NCBI GenBank assembly: GCA_947090765.1
Contig: OX352322.1
Location: forward strand, 3,951,501-4,015,500
Length of the DNA stretch: 64,000 nucleotides
Direction: 5' to 3'
Source of the DNA: Pseudomonas sp. MM223
Lineage (GTDB): Bacteria; Pseudomonadota; Gammaproteobacteria; Pseudomonadales; Pseudomonadaceae
Below the pieces are notes generated by a model. That model had not been told where the DNA came from. It did not search any database and worked only from the letters and a program-made list of their open reading frames with translations. The position numbers were made by a program, and so were the translations under genes. Shown here one piece after another: positions 1 to 9,793 of this stretch (its first letter is position 1; each line of letters opens with the position of its first letter).

Positions 1-34
1 GTCGAAGTGGTCTGGCAGAGATACCTGGCGCCTT

Positions 35-63
35 CTGTCTCGTCAGCCCATCTGACGAGACAG
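35..63. repeat. Perfect 12-bp inverted repeat (strong hairpin) beyond bcsC
   Basis: CTGTCTCGTCAG (35-46) and its exact complement CTGACGAGACAG (52-63) flank a 5-base loop. Read on the minus strand it lies about 225 bp past the bcsC stop and just after a 34-codon ORF. Neither side has a T-run, so it is not a canonical intrinsic terminator. It may act as an mRNA 3-prime stabiliser or a rho-assisted end of the bcs transcript. Confidence 0.6.
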
Positions 64-73
64 CGCGCCTCGG

Positions 74-178
74 TCAGATGAGCGGCTGTTTCTTGGATTT
101 CTTGGCAACGGCAACGCACGCGCCTGCCTGGGCAATGAAGCCCGAAGCGGAAATGGCGTGGTTGGATGTGGACATCAT
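74..178 (-). CDS. Possible 34-residue small protein downstream of bcsC
   Basis: A double-ATG start (176-178, 173-175) opens a 34-codon frame ending in TGA at 74-76. The predicted peptide has an alanine/glycine-rich middle and a basic end (KKSKKQ). It lies about 110 bp after bcsC on the same strand and just before the hairpin at 35-63, so it could be the last cistron of the operon. No clear Shine-Dalgarno sequence is visible and I recognise no family. It is listed because the hairpin follows it directly; it may equally be chance. Confidence 0.25.
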   Translation of the reverse strand: MMSTSNHAISASGFIAQAGACVAVAKKSKKQPLI

Positions 179-286
179 GAGAAAGCCCGTTGCGCAGGTA
201 TGGCTGGATAATGGTGCGGCGGCGTGGCTGGTGTCAACCCTTGGCCTGCATCGGCACCAGGAGGACCGTGCAGGCAGGTATCGCCA

Positions 287-3200
287 TCAACGCCACTCGC
301 TGTAGGGCTCCAGTGGCGTTACCGGCAAGGCCAGGTTGCCTCGCCACGGCTCGAACAGATAACGCAGGTAGAGCATGCCATGGCTAGGCGCATAGTCATC
401 GCTGTGCTGCCAGTCGAAACCGCCCCCCAGTACCCACTGATCACTCAGGCGCCGTTCGAACAGGCCGCGCAGGCGGTAGCCCAGCCCGCTGCTGTCGCTG
501 GCATCGCTCATGGCATCGATGTTGGAGCCCACATCATACTGCGCCAGCACTTTGCGATTGATGTGCGCATCCGGATACAGCCGGCTGCTTCCACTATGGG
601 CCTGGGACCAGCTGACCGAACCTTCCAGCAACAGCGACCAGTCATAGTTGCGCCAGGCGTAACTGACCGGCACGCCAACCGACGTGTAGCGCTGTGGGCT
701 GTAGTAGCCGCCCTGCCCCAGGCTGTAGCCGCCCAGGTCTTTGTCATGGCGCCAGTGCATCAGCGTCAGGCCAACCCGCACGCGCTCGTCGGCCTTTTCC
801 ACCACCCGGTGGTAATAGCCGGCCATGGCCCGGGTGCGCTGGTTGTCGGCAACGTTCTCGCCATACAGCCAGTGATGCCCCAGGCTGGCCCAGACACCGT
901 TGTCGCCGCCTTGGTCCCAGCTCAGGCCAAGCGTGGCGCCATTGGCTGTGACCCCACCCCAACGCACGCCCGTCGGGCGGTCGCGTGCCCCGGCGAACGA
1001 TAACAGTGAGTTGCTCATGGGCCGCCGCGACGCCGTCAGCGACCAGCCAACCTGGCCGAGGTCGCCGTTGAGCGTTGCACCACCCAGCCAGTTGTTGATC
1101 GGGTAACCCAGGGTGGTGCCCAGGTCAAACGCCCAGCGGCTGCCCTGCCAACCCAGCGCCAGCACGCTGCCGTCAGCGGTCTGCGAGCCGCCCGTGCATG
1201 CAGGCAGCGATTTTCCGTCAGCGGTCTGGCCGACAAACTGACAGCTGCCGAAGTCGGGAGTGTAGCGCCCCTGATCGTTCTGCTCGAACGAACCTGCATC
1301 CATGCCGATGCGCTCAATACGGGCAAAGGCGGTGCCGTCCTGCCAAGGAGTATCGACATGCAACAGGGTCGACTGGGTACTCAGCTCGGAGGTGCCCGGC
1401 GTACCGTCGTCCTGGCGCCAGCCGTAGTCGTGCATCAGCGTCACATGGGTATTGCGCTGGCGATACAGCGCATCGACGTCGCTGCGCAGGCTGCGTGCCA
1501 GCCAGTCATCGGCGTCCTGCTCACGGCTGGCCAGCGTCAGGGCACGGTCATCCCGTGGCGAAGCGGCAGCACGGTCCAGCAATTGCGCATCGGCCATTGC
1601 TGCGGCGTACAGGTCCAGCGCCCGTTGCGGGTCGTCTTGCGCCACCAGGCGGGCGGCGTCACGGCGCAACAATGGATCAGGCCGGGGCTGCTGCGCTGCA
1701 ATCCGGTCGAGCAGCGCGGCCGCGTGGTCGTGTTCGCCCAAGGCCACCCAGACAGCCGCCAGGCGCCGCTGGGCATTGCTGTCATCGGCGGCCAACGGTG
1801 GCACCTGCACGGCCATCATGTGCCGGGCCTTGGCCAGGTTGCCTTCAGCCACCGCGCTTTCGATCACGCCAAGCCGTGCTTCCGGGCGCCCGGGCTGTAC
1901 GGCCAGCACACGCTGGTAATAACCACCCGCCTTGTCGGGCTCACCGCGCGCGGCCGCCCAGTCGGCCAACAGCATCAGGTCGTCGGGGCCGCCTTCGCCA
2001 CGCGCCAGGCTGGCTTCAAGCAAAGCTGTCGCCTCGGCACCGCGGCCTTGCGCCTGCAACTGCTGCGCCGAGGCCAGGGTCATGCGGCGCTGAATGCGCT
2101 GCTGCAGCGCCTGCATGTCAGCACTCCAGGTTGCCTGCGGTACTGCACCCAGGCTGTCCAGGGCCAAGGCATCACGGTCGCTGGACTCCAGGAACAGGCC
2201 GTGGGCATAGCGGGTTGCCGGGTCGCGGGGCTGGTGCTGCACCAGCCGAGCGAATGCCGCGTCGGCCTCGGCGATGCGGCCCTGGTGACGCAGGCTGTTG
2301 GCCAGCTGATACACCAGCCAAGGCTCATCGGGGGCCAAGGCACTGGCCTGGGCCAGCACCTGGCTGGCCGCTGCCCAGTCTTCGCGTTGCAGCGCCTGCT
2401 CACCTTGCTGACGCAGGCGTGCAAGTTCCAGGCTGCGGCGCACACTGGCGAACTGCACCTGCTGGCGTGGCGGCAGGCTGTCCAGGTACGCCTGCGCCTT
2501 GGTGGGCGATTGCGCCTGGTACACACGCATCAGGCCACGCACGGCACTCTCATTATCCGGCGCCATGCGCCTCACGTGCAGGAACTGCCGCTCGGCAGCA
2601 GCCGCATCGCCCTCGGCCAGCGAAACATCGGCCAGGCCGAGCAAGGCGTACTCATCTTTCGGGTGTTGCTGGCGCGCTTGCAGGTACAGTGCGCGGGCGC
2701 CTCGCAGGTCCTTGGCCTGCAGGGCGCGCTCAGCTTTGGCGAGTTGCGCCCAATACAGGCTGGACGATTCCAGGTCCTTCCATTGGCTGATCCAGTAGGT
2801 GTCCTGTTCCTTGGCACTCGCCGCCCGGAACGCTGCGTTAGCGTTTTCGTAGCGGCCCTGACGCATCAGCGCATAGCCCAGGGCGCCGTGCAGGCTGGCG
2901 TCCTCCGGGTACTTGCGCAGGGCCCGACGCAGTTGCGCTTCGGCTTCGGCATTGCGGCCTTTATCGAGCAACGCCTTGCCCCGCTGGCCCGCCTGCCAGG
3001 ACGGGTCGGCCAACAGCGTGCGCTGCTGTTGCAGGTTGGCGCTGGCCTGTGCCAGCAGCGGCGAAGCCGGGTAGCGCTGGAGGAAGGCTTGCCAGGCTGC
3101 CGCACTGGCGTTGCTTACCGCTTGCCCGGACAGGTAGTCAAACTCACGCTGGGCGGCAGCATCCCGTGCGCCGGGGTCGTGCGCCAACTGATCGAGCAGT

Positions 3201-3805
3201 GCCAGCGCTTCACGGTCGCGCTTTTCGGCGAACAGCCAACCGGCCAGGGTCTGGCGCAGCCCGGCACTGCCGGGGTACTGCTGGTCCAGTTGCTGCAACT
3301 GCCTGATCGCTTCAGGCCGCTGCCCTGGCAGGTTGCCGCGCACGCGCCAGTAATCCAGGGCCAGCTCAAGGCTGGGCGGCTCGCCGGCGAACAGCTGCTC
3401 ATACACCGCCAGCGCCTCTTGTGTGCGCCCGGTAACGGCCAGCAGGCGCGCCTGCTGCAAGCGCCGCGCGGTTTCCGGTTGCTGCAACGCGAGCAGGCGC
3501 GCGGCCTGGCGCGCTTGCAGGCTACCGGGTGCCAGGGCACTGATCCTGGCACTCAGCTGTTCGGCCTCGGTGTTGTTCTTTTCGCGCAAGGCCAGGCTCA
3601 AGGCCGCCAGCAACACATCCGGGTTGCGCGGCTCCAACAGTTGCAGGCGGCCCAGTGCATCACGCACCAGGTCATCGCGGTGCAGCGCCTCGCCCCGGCG
3701 CACCTGGTCCAGCAACCATTGCCGCTGCTCCCCGGCATCCTTGGGTTGTGCCAAGGCCTGGCAAGCCACCGTCGCCAGCATCAGCACGCCGATCATTCGC
3801 TGCAT
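287..3805 (-). CDS. bcsC: Cellulose synthase outer-membrane export protein BcsC
   Basis: 1172 residues, close to the roughly 1150 of enterobacterial BcsC. An N-terminal signal peptide (about residues 1-19, ending ALAQ) is followed by a long run of TPR helices to about residue 800. These repeats show the usual alanine/leucine pattern and phrases such as ALLDKGRNAEAEAQLRRAL. The last 360 or so residues form an outer-membrane beta-barrel with alternating aromatic strands and an aromatic end. Known role: the TPR part bridges the periplasm and the barrel lets the glucan cross the outer membrane. It is the last recognised bcs gene and its start overlaps the bcsZ stop by 13 bp. The very long ORF on the opposite strand is a codon-bias shadow. 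Confidence 0.95.
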   Translation of the reverse strand: MQRMIGVLMLATVACQALAQPKDAGEQRQWLLDQVRRGEALHRDDLVRDALGRLQLLEPRNPDVLLAALSLALREKNNTEAEQLSARISALAPGSLQARQAARLLALQQPETARRLQQARLLAVTGRTQEALAVYEQLFAGEPPSLELALDYWRVRGNLPGQRPEAIRQLQQLDQQYPGSAGLRQTLAGWLFAEKRDREALALLDQLAHDPGARDAAAQREFDYLSGQAVSNASAAAWQAFLQRYPASPLLAQASANLQQQRTLLADPSWQAGQRGKALLDKGRNAEAEAQLRRALRKYPEDASLHGALGYALMRQGRYENANAAFRAASAKEQDTYWISQWKDLESSSLYWAQLAKAERALQAKDLRGARALYLQARQQHPKDEYALLGLADVSLAEGDAAAAERQFLHVRRMAPDNESAVRGLMRVYQAQSPTKAQAYLDSLPPRQQVQFASVRRSLELARLRQQGEQALQREDWAAASQVLAQASALAPDEPWLVYQLANSLRHQGRIAEADAAFARLVQHQPRDPATRYAHGLFLESSDRDALALDSLGAVPQATWSADMQALQQRIQRRMTLASAQQLQAQGRGAEATALLEASLARGEGGPDDLMLLADWAAARGEPDKAGGYYQRVLAVQPGRPEARLGVIESAVAEGNLAKARHMMAVQVPPLAADDSNAQRRLAAVWVALGEHDHAAALLDRIAAQQPRPDPLLRRDAARLVAQDDPQRALDLYAAAMADAQLLDRAAASPRDDRALTLASREQDADDWLARSLRSDVDALYRQRNTHVTLMHDYGWRQDDGTPGTSELSTQSTLLHVDTPWQDGTAFARIERIGMDAGSFEQNDQGRYTPDFGSCQFVGQTADGKSLPACTGGSQTADGSVLALGWQGSRWAFDLGTTLGYPINNWLGGATLNGDLGQVGWSLTASRRPMSNSLLSFAGARDRPTGVRWGGVTANGATLGLSWDQGGDNGVWASLGHHWLYGENVADNQRTRAMAGYYHRVVEKADERVRVGLTLMHWRHDKDLGGYSLGQGGYYSPQRYTSVGVPVSYAWRNYDWSLLLEGSVSWSQAHSGSSRLYPDAHINRKVLAQYDVGSNIDAMSDASDSSGLGYRLRGLFERRLSDQWVLGGGFDWQHSDDYAPSHGMLYLRYLFEPWRGNLALPVTPLEPYSEWR

Positions 3806-4911
3806 GGCGTGCTCCAGGCCGGTAACAGACGGCCGTGTGGATCAAAACGGTAACGGGCTTCGTCCCAACCCTGGCCAAACAGCGCCAGCACCTGGCTGTA
3901 GTACGCCTTGGCCTCGACCGGCTGCTCACGCAAGCGCTGACGCTGCGCCGCCAAGCCTGCCACGTACTCGGGCGAAGCTGCCAGCAAAGGCAGCAAGGCC
4001 GCAGAAAAGCCTGCCGGGCCATGGCCGCTGGCAGCGCCACTGCGCGCATCCACGTGCTCTGGCGGCAACCCGTCACGTGTGGTCAATGCCGCTATCGGGG
4101 CATAGCGGGCCACCAGTTCGGCACGCTGTGGCGCGTCCTTGGCCAGCATGCCGACCCAAAGGTAAACCCGAATGGCATCGTAATCACCGCCACTGCCATG
4201 CTGTGGGTCCGCGGCCAGCTCACCAGCCGGCGTCCACAGTAGCCAGTCCGGGGCGAAGCCTTTGGGTGACGACGCCAGCCACAAGTGCCGAGTATTGGCT
4301 GCCAGTTCGCCCCACAACGGGTCCACCAGGCTGAAGCGGTCGAACAGTTGCAACGGCAGGTAACTGGGGTTCAAGCGCGTGCCACGGGCATCCTCGAAAC
4401 CGTAGTCACCCGGCAGCAGCATCACCCCCAGGCCTGGCAGCTTGCGTACGGTCTGCGCAGCGATGCGCCACAGCAGGCGCTGGCCCAGTTGTGTATAAGC
4501 CGGTTCGCTCCACAACCGCCCCGCCTCCAGCAGGCTGTAGGCAATCCACAGGTCGGCGTCGCTGGCGTTGTTGGCATCCAGCACCTGCCACTGCTGCTGG
4601 CTGTTACGGCCCCATAGCCAGGCGGGAAGATGCCGGGCCAGGTCACCCTCGGCCAGGTTGTTGGTGGTCCAGCGCAGCAATTGCGCGAAGGCCTGCCGGT
4701 CATTGCCTACCAGGGCGAAGAACAGTGCATAGCTCTGCCCTTCCGAAGTAGTGATCAGGCGCTCATCGCTCGGGTCGATGACCCGACCGTCCACACTCAC
4801 CAGTTCGGCCTTGAAGCGGTCCCAGGCGGGCCACGGGCAGGCCGGCGCGGCATTGGCGAAGAAAGGCAGGCCGAAGGTGACCAGCCCTACCAGCAATCGG
4901 CGCATCATCAC
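3793..4911 (-). CDS. bcsZ: Periplasmic endo-1,4-beta-glucanase BcsZ (GH8)
   Basis: 372 residues with a short signal peptide (about 1-21, ending ANA). GH8 hallmarks are present: TTSEGQSYALFFAL with the likely acid Glu57, the NASDADLW motif (Asp118/Asp120), and GGDYDAIRVYLW (Asp243/Asp245), which carries the likely catalytic base. The enzyme trims nascent cellulose in the periplasm and is needed for normal export in characterised systems. The start region has three ATGs in a row that overlap the end of bcsB (ATGA type), which indicates translational coupling. The C-terminus overlaps bcsC. Confidence 0.95.
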   Translation of the reverse strand: MMMRRLLVGLVTFGLPFFANAAPACPWPAWDRFKAELVSVDGRVIDPSDERLITTSEGQSYALFFALVGNDRQAFAQLLRWTTNNLAEGDLARHLPAWLWGRNSQQQWQVLDANNASDADLWIAYSLLEAGRLWSEPAYTQLGQRLLWRIAAQTVRKLPGLGVMLLPGDYGFEDARGTRLNPSYLPLQLFDRFSLVDPLWGELAANTRHLWLASSPKGFAPDWLLWTPAGELAADPQHGSGGDYDAIRVYLWVGMLAKDAPQRAELVARYAPIAALTTRDGLPPEHVDARSGAASGHGPAGFSAALLPLLAASPEYVAGLAAQRQRLREQPVEAKAYYSQVLALFGQGWDEARYRFDPHGRLLPAWSTPCSE

Positions 4912-7187
4912 CCCGCCTCACCCAGGCGGCGCTTGCCTGCCCAGCGCAGTGCCCGCCATAGCAGGAAGGCAAACAGCACCACGCAAACGGCCGCGATCGC
5001 CGCCAGCAGCACGGGGTGCTCGGACAAGTGGAACCACAACAGCAGCCACCACGGCAAGGCGCCCACGAAGTAATGCTCACCGACAAACTGGCTGGTAACA
5101 CCACTGCTGCGCACCAGCGTAACCGAACCGGCCACTGCGTCGAGCTTGCCTACGTCGCCGAGCGTATCGCGCAGCAAGCCGTAGTCGCTGTCGCTACTGG
5201 CCAACAGGGCAACGACGCTGCGCTGCTCATGGAACGGCGATTTCAACCCGGTGATCGCCGCGATGGGTGCCTGCGCGCTCACCGCCACGCGGCTGCTAGC
5301 AGCCGCCGGTGCGGTGTCGAAGCGCTGGCTGCCCGGCAGCCCTGCGCTGCGGCCTTGCAGCAGCCAGTCACGCTGGGCGCTGAGCAGCAGGCCAAGGTTG
5401 GGCGCTTCGCTCAGGGCTTCAGGCAGGCTGCCGATCAGCAGCAAGTCGGCATCGGCCGCTGCGGCCTGCTTCCAGTCATCCACCAGTTGCAGGCCCAGCG
5501 CCGGGTAACCGACCTGCCCTGCTACACCGCCAACGGTGTCGAGCAAGGTGCCGACCTGCATCGCCGTGGGTTTGGCCGGCATGATGACCAGGGTTTCGGA
5601 AAGGTCGGCCATGCGGCTGAACGGGAAGCCGCTGCGGGCAAATGCACGCAGGTCGGGCATGGCAATGTAGTGGTAATAACCGGACAGGTCGATGGTGGAG
5701 TTGTCATCGATCGCTGCGCGCACATCCACCGGTAGCGAGGTCTGGCAACGGTCGCGCTGGGCGCTGCCCAAGGTGCTGGCAAAGCTGAAATCGAAGCGCA
5801 GGCGGTTACGGTCGCCAATCTTCAGCGCCGGCACCAGTGACTTTTCGGTCAATGCCGTGCTGTCGCCGGACAACACCGCCAGGCGCATTTCTTCAAGGGT
5901 GCCGCTGCGCCGGTCATTGCCCACCAGCGGCATGCTGGTGATGTACTGGTCGTTGACGCTGATGCTCAGGCGCGATTCGTCGGTTACCGCAGGCGCCGTG
6001 TAGCGGTACAGGGTACGCAGCGGGATGCCCTGGTTACGCCAGACAAACAGGTCGGGCGGCAGGTTCAGCTCCAGCGTTACCGGCCGCGGTTGAAGGCCAC
6101 TGACTTGCAACTGCTCGGGGTAGTCCAGCAGCTCGGCAAAGCGTACCGGCCGGTCGGTGCGCGTCCAGTTGGGCGCATCGTAGGGCTGGCGCGGTTGCAA
6201 GGCGGTCATCTGCTCCACTTTCACCCGGGCACCGCGGAACAGGTTGTTGCCAACCGCCAGCGCCGATGCAGCCTTGACCAGATCATCGTCGTTGCGGCCC
6301 AGTACCAGCAGCACTTTGCTCCAGCGGTCATCCGGGTGGTCGATCATCTGCAGCACCGGGCCATCGACCGGCGGGAACTTCTGCAGGTCGGCGAGGAAGG
6401 CCGGGCGACGGTCGTTGGTGGCAAACACGATGCTTGGCTTTGGCGTGTCCGCCCGCACCGGCAGGCGGTTGTACAGCACCGGGAAGGTTGCCTTGCGCCA
6501 GCCGGCCTGGCTGCCGAAGTACGACGCCAGGATAGCCGCCGCGCGTTGCTCACCCAGGCTCGGCACGCCGCTGAACACCACCGGCAGTTCCACCTTGCCG
6601 GTATCCCGCGCGTCGAAGAACGGCAGCGGGAAATACGCCAGGTCGTTGTCCAGCGCCAGGGCCTGCTCGTGCAACTGCACCTGGCTCTTGCGATTGAGGT
6701 TAAGCCACAGGCCGCTGTGCGCCGGGTCTTCGCAGATGTCGGTGTAGTGCCCGACAAACTCCAGGCGTACCCGGTTGAAGTCGCTCAGCAGCTTTGGGTC
6801 CAGCGGCAACTGGCGGCGCACGCGCTGGCCAGGCTGGTCCTTCTCCACGGGCACCACGCCCATCAGCTCGTCATTGAGATAGACACGCAGGTGCGACAGG
6901 TTAGGCAGCAGCGCTGGCGAAGGCGTGTAATCCAGCTGCAGGCTGGCGTCAGTGGCCAGGCGGTCGCGACGCACGCCAAACTCGATGTGCTCAGTGTTGC
7001 GCACCCCCAGCAACAGGCTGTCGGACGCATGCCCAAGCTGCTCGAAGGTTTTCATCACTGGCCAGTTCGGTACCGTGGGTACGGCTGGCTCGGCAAGCGG
7101 GGCTACAGAGGCAGCAGCAGTTTGCGACAAGGCGGCACACAGCGCCATCGCCAGGCCCCAGGTACGCGCGGGATAACCAGTCATCAT
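4908..7187 (-). CDS. bcsB: Cellulose synthase periplasmic subunit BcsB
   Basis: 759 residues. An N-terminal signal sequence (about 1-27) leads into a large periplasmic region with two carbohydrate-binding/flavodoxin-like repeats. A single C-terminal membrane helix (around residues 715-742, after the PWWLLLWFHL amphipathic segment) ends in a basic tail. Known role: BcsB caps BcsA on the periplasmic face, and its C-terminal helix is required for polymerisation. It is coupled to bcsA and bcsZ by overlapping stop/start codons. Length and order match the canonical bcsAB pair. Confidence 0.95.
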   Translation of the reverse strand: MMTGYPARTWGLAMALCAALSQTAAASVAPLAEPAVPTVPNWPVMKTFEQLGHASDSLLLGVRNTEHIEFGVRRDRLATDASLQLDYTPSPALLPNLSHLRVYLNDELMGVVPVEKDQPGQRVRRQLPLDPKLLSDFNRVRLEFVGHYTDICEDPAHSGLWLNLNRKSQVQLHEQALALDNDLAYFPLPFFDARDTGKVELPVVFSGVPSLGEQRAAAILASYFGSQAGWRKATFPVLYNRLPVRADTPKPSIVFATNDRRPAFLADLQKFPPVDGPVLQMIDHPDDRWSKVLLVLGRNDDDLVKAASALAVGNNLFRGARVKVEQMTALQPRQPYDAPNWTRTDRPVRFAELLDYPEQLQVSGLQPRPVTLELNLPPDLFVWRNQGIPLRTLYRYTAPAVTDESRLSISVNDQYITSMPLVGNDRRSGTLEEMRLAVLSGDSTALTEKSLVPALKIGDRNRLRFDFSFASTLGSAQRDRCQTSLPVDVRAAIDDNSTIDLSGYYHYIAMPDLRAFARSGFPFSRMADLSETLVIMPAKPTAMQVGTLLDTVGGVAGQVGYPALGLQLVDDWKQAAAADADLLLIGSLPEALSEAPNLGLLLSAQRDWLLQGRSAGLPGSQRFDTAPAAASSRVAVSAQAPIAAITGLKSPFHEQRSVVALLASSDSDYGLLRDTLGDVGKLDAVAGSVTLVRSSGVTSQFVGEHYFVGALPWWLLLWFHLSEHPVLLAAIAAVCVVLFAFLLWRALRWAGKRRLGEAG

Positions 7188-9793
7188 GCGTCTCGATCAA
7201 CAAGGTTCAAAGAAGGGACAGCCCGCGGCGTGCGGGGCCAGTAGCTGGCAAGCCAGTGTGCCAACGCGCGCAGCGGGCGCAGCCACGCGTGTACCCACGG
7301 CGGCAGGTGCTCGAGCAGGCGCAGGTAACCGACACCGCCCAGCTTCAGCACATCGACCAGGCTGCGCAGCGGGCGCTCGACCTCGTGCTGCTCGCTCCAG
7401 CCCAGCCAGGCATCGGCGCGGGCAAAGGTGCAGTGCACCAGGTCGATACGCTGCTGTTGGCTGAGCGCGTGGAACACCAGGCCCACGTGCTGCCCGACCG
7501 TACGGGTGACACAGGCCTGGAAGGCGAACTCGCGCTGGCCACGGTTGAGCAGCAGGCGCACCTGTTCTCCCGGTTTCAACGTTAGGCCTTCGTGCAGCTG
7601 CAGGCCGACACCGCCATCGGAGTAGTCGACCAGGGTGCACGGGTAGGCGTGACCGCTGGGCAGCACCACCCCAGCCGGCAGGCGCATTTGCACCCGGTGG
7701 GCACGGCGCACCTGGCGTACTTCGGCGGCCACGGCAACGGCGGCGCCAATGATCAGCAGGTTGTAGATCACCCACAGCGAACTGACGATCACCGTGCCGA
7801 TTTCTGCCGCCGGGCCGGTGAACAGGCGCCACACGGCAAAACCCAGGCCCGCTACGTTGAGTGCCGCAAGCCACAGGTACGGCTGGGCGATATGCCAGTC
7901 GAACTGCTCCTGCTCCATCAGGCCGCCCTTGGCGGTGACGTTGAACTTGCCTTTTTTCGGCGCGAACAGCGCGACCGTGGTCGGCCGGGCGATGTACCAG
8001 GCCAGCACGGTCTCGTACACCTCCCCCCAGAAGGTTTGCCGGTACTTGCCCTGCATGCGCGAGTTGGTGAGGCTGGCGTGGATCATGTGCGGCAACACGT
8101 ACAACAGGATCATCAACGCCGGTGCATAGATGATGTAGGCATGCAGCAACAGGAACGCCAGCGGTGCGGTCAAAAACACCAGGCGCGGCAGGCCGGCCAG
8201 GAAGTGCAGCATCGCATTGGCATAACACACCCGCTGGAACAGGCTCAGCCCACGCCCGAACAAGGGGTTGTCGGTGCGGAAGATCTGCACCATGCCGCGC
8301 GCCCAGCGAATGCGCTGGCCGATGTGCGCCGACAGGCTTTCGGTAGCCAGGCCCGCCGCCTGCGGGATACTCAGGTAGGCCGATGACCAACCCTGGCGGT
8401 GCATGCGCAAGGCGGTGTGGGCATCTTCGGTCACGGTCTCCACGGCAAAGCCACCGATGCTTTCCAGCGCAGTGCGGCGCAGCACCGCGCACGAGCCGCA
8501 GAAAAACGCCGCGTTCCACATGTCGTTGCCGTCCTGGATCAGGCCGTAGAACAGCTCCCCTTCATTGGGGCGGCGACGGAACGAACCCAGGTTGCGCTCG
8601 AACGGGTCGGGGGAGAAGAAATGGTGCGGCGTCTGCACCAGTGCCAGCTTCGGGTCCTTGAGGAACCAGCCCACCGTCATTTGCAGGAAGGAGCGCACCG
8701 GCACGTGGTCGCAGTCGAAAATGGCGATCAGCTCGCTGTCGGTCACACCCAGCGCATGGTTGAGGTTGCCGGCTTTGGCGTGCTTGCTGTCCGGCCGCAC
8801 GATGTAGCCCACCCCCACCTCGTCGGCGAACGCGCGGAACGCGTCGCGGCGGCCGTCGTCGAGGATATAGATGCGCAGGCATTCGCGTGGCCAGTCCAGG
8901 CCCAGGGCCGCCAGTACGGTGGTGCGCACTACCGACAAGTCTTCGTTGTAGGTGGGGATCATCAGGTCGACGGTCGGCCAGTGCTGCGGGTTGGCAGGCA
9001 GGTTCGCCGGCTTGCGCTGTAACGGCCAGCTGGTCTGGATGTAGCCCAGGATCAGCACGAACCACGAATAGGTTTCCGCCGCCAGCAGGATCACCCCGCA
9101 CACCAGGTCGGTGGTGTCGTTCCAGTTCAGGGTCGCGGTGTAGCGCCACCACAGGTAACGGCAAGAAATGATGGTCGACAGCACGATCAGCATCAGTGTC
9201 GGGAAACGCCCCGGCATGTGCCGCACCAGCATGGCAATACCCAGCAGCAGGCCGATGAACACCAGCTGTGCCAGGTAGCCAAACGGCTCCGTCACGCACA
9301 GCAGGGCCAGGCCGGTCGCGCACAGCGTCAGCACGCTGTAGAACGCCCGCCGGGCGAACACGCTCAAGCCGCGCAAGCGTGCCGAGGCTTCATGCTTGAA
9401 GGCACTGTCACGGTAGCGGGCGGGTACTTGCTGCAACCTGCCGACCAGCAAGCTGCGGTAATGGCCCGCAAGCCGTCGCGCGTTACGCAACTGCTCGCGT
9501 ACGCAATCCCTTATGCGCCGTGCGAACTCCGGTCGGCGTTGCGCTGGTTGCTGCCTCAGCAAAAGCCACAGGCTCTGGATCAACAGGCGGACCGGGTCTC
9601 CCAGGCTCGGGCGCTTGCCCGCCAGTTGCGGGTACAGGCGCTGGCGCTCGGCCAACAGCGCCTGCCAGGCGGGGGACTCCAGCCGCAGGAACAGGAAGGC
9701 CAGCCAGACGCCGACGGTAAACAGGCAAGCTACCGGTAAGCGCGCACCGCGTGCGCTGAACCAGGTGTACGCCGACAGGGGGCTCAAGGTCAC
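7184..9793 (-). CDS. bcsA: Cellulose synthase catalytic subunit BcsA (GT2, PilZ)
   Basis: Inner-membrane processive glycosyltransferase making beta-1,4-glucan from UDP-glucose. The frame is open from 9886, but I place the start at GTG 9793. It overlaps the bcsQ stop as GTGA, like the other junctions, has an AGG about 10 bases upstream, and gives 869 residues, near the roughly 870 of E. coli. Catalytic motifs are all present: LDD (312-313), DCD (360-362), TED (455-457) and QRIRW (493-497). The C-terminal PilZ domain has RRAHR (696-700) and DYSDGG (723-728), the c-di-GMP-binding pattern, so allosteric activation is expected. Multiple membrane helices flank the GT domain. Confidence 0.95.
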   Translation of the reverse strand: MTLSPLSAYTWFSARGARLPVACLFTVGVWLAFLFLRLESPAWQALLAERQRLYPQLAGKRPSLGDPVRLLIQSLWLLLRQQPAQRRPEFARRIRDCVREQLRNARRLAGHYRSLLVGRLQQVPARYRDSAFKHEASARLRGLSVFARRAFYSVLTLCATGLALLCVTEPFGYLAQLVFIGLLLGIAMLVRHMPGRFPTLMLIVLSTIISCRYLWWRYTATLNWNDTTDLVCGVILLAAETYSWFVLILGYIQTSWPLQRKPANLPANPQHWPTVDLMIPTYNEDLSVVRTTVLAALGLDWPRECLRIYILDDGRRDAFRAFADEVGVGYIVRPDSKHAKAGNLNHALGVTDSELIAIFDCDHVPVRSFLQMTVGWFLKDPKLALVQTPHHFFSPDPFERNLGSFRRRPNEGELFYGLIQDGNDMWNAAFFCGSCAVLRRTALESIGGFAVETVTEDAHTALRMHRQGWSSAYLSIPQAAGLATESLSAHIGQRIRWARGMVQIFRTDNPLFGRGLSLFQRVCYANAMLHFLAGLPRLVFLTAPLAFLLLHAYIIYAPALMILLYVLPHMIHASLTNSRMQGKYRQTFWGEVYETVLAWYIARPTTVALFAPKKGKFNVTAKGGLMEQEQFDWHIAQPYLWLAALNVAGLGFAVWRLFTGPAAEIGTVIVSSLWVIYNLLIIGAAVAVAAEVRQVRRAHRVQMRLPAGVVLPSGHAYPCTLVDYSDGGVGLQLHEGLTLKPGEQVRLLLNRGQREFAFQACVTRTVGQHVGLVFHALSQQQRIDLVHCTFARADAWLGWSEQHEVERPLRSLVDVLKLGGVGYLRLLEHLPPWVHAWLRPLRALAHWLASYWPRTPRAVPSLNLVDRDA

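Noticed and set aside
1358..3853. 831-codon plus-strand frame opposite bcsC
   Set aside because: Shadow of a GC-rich TPR gene; glutamine- and arginine-rich translation without a recognisable fold. BcsC on the other strand accounts for the sequence.
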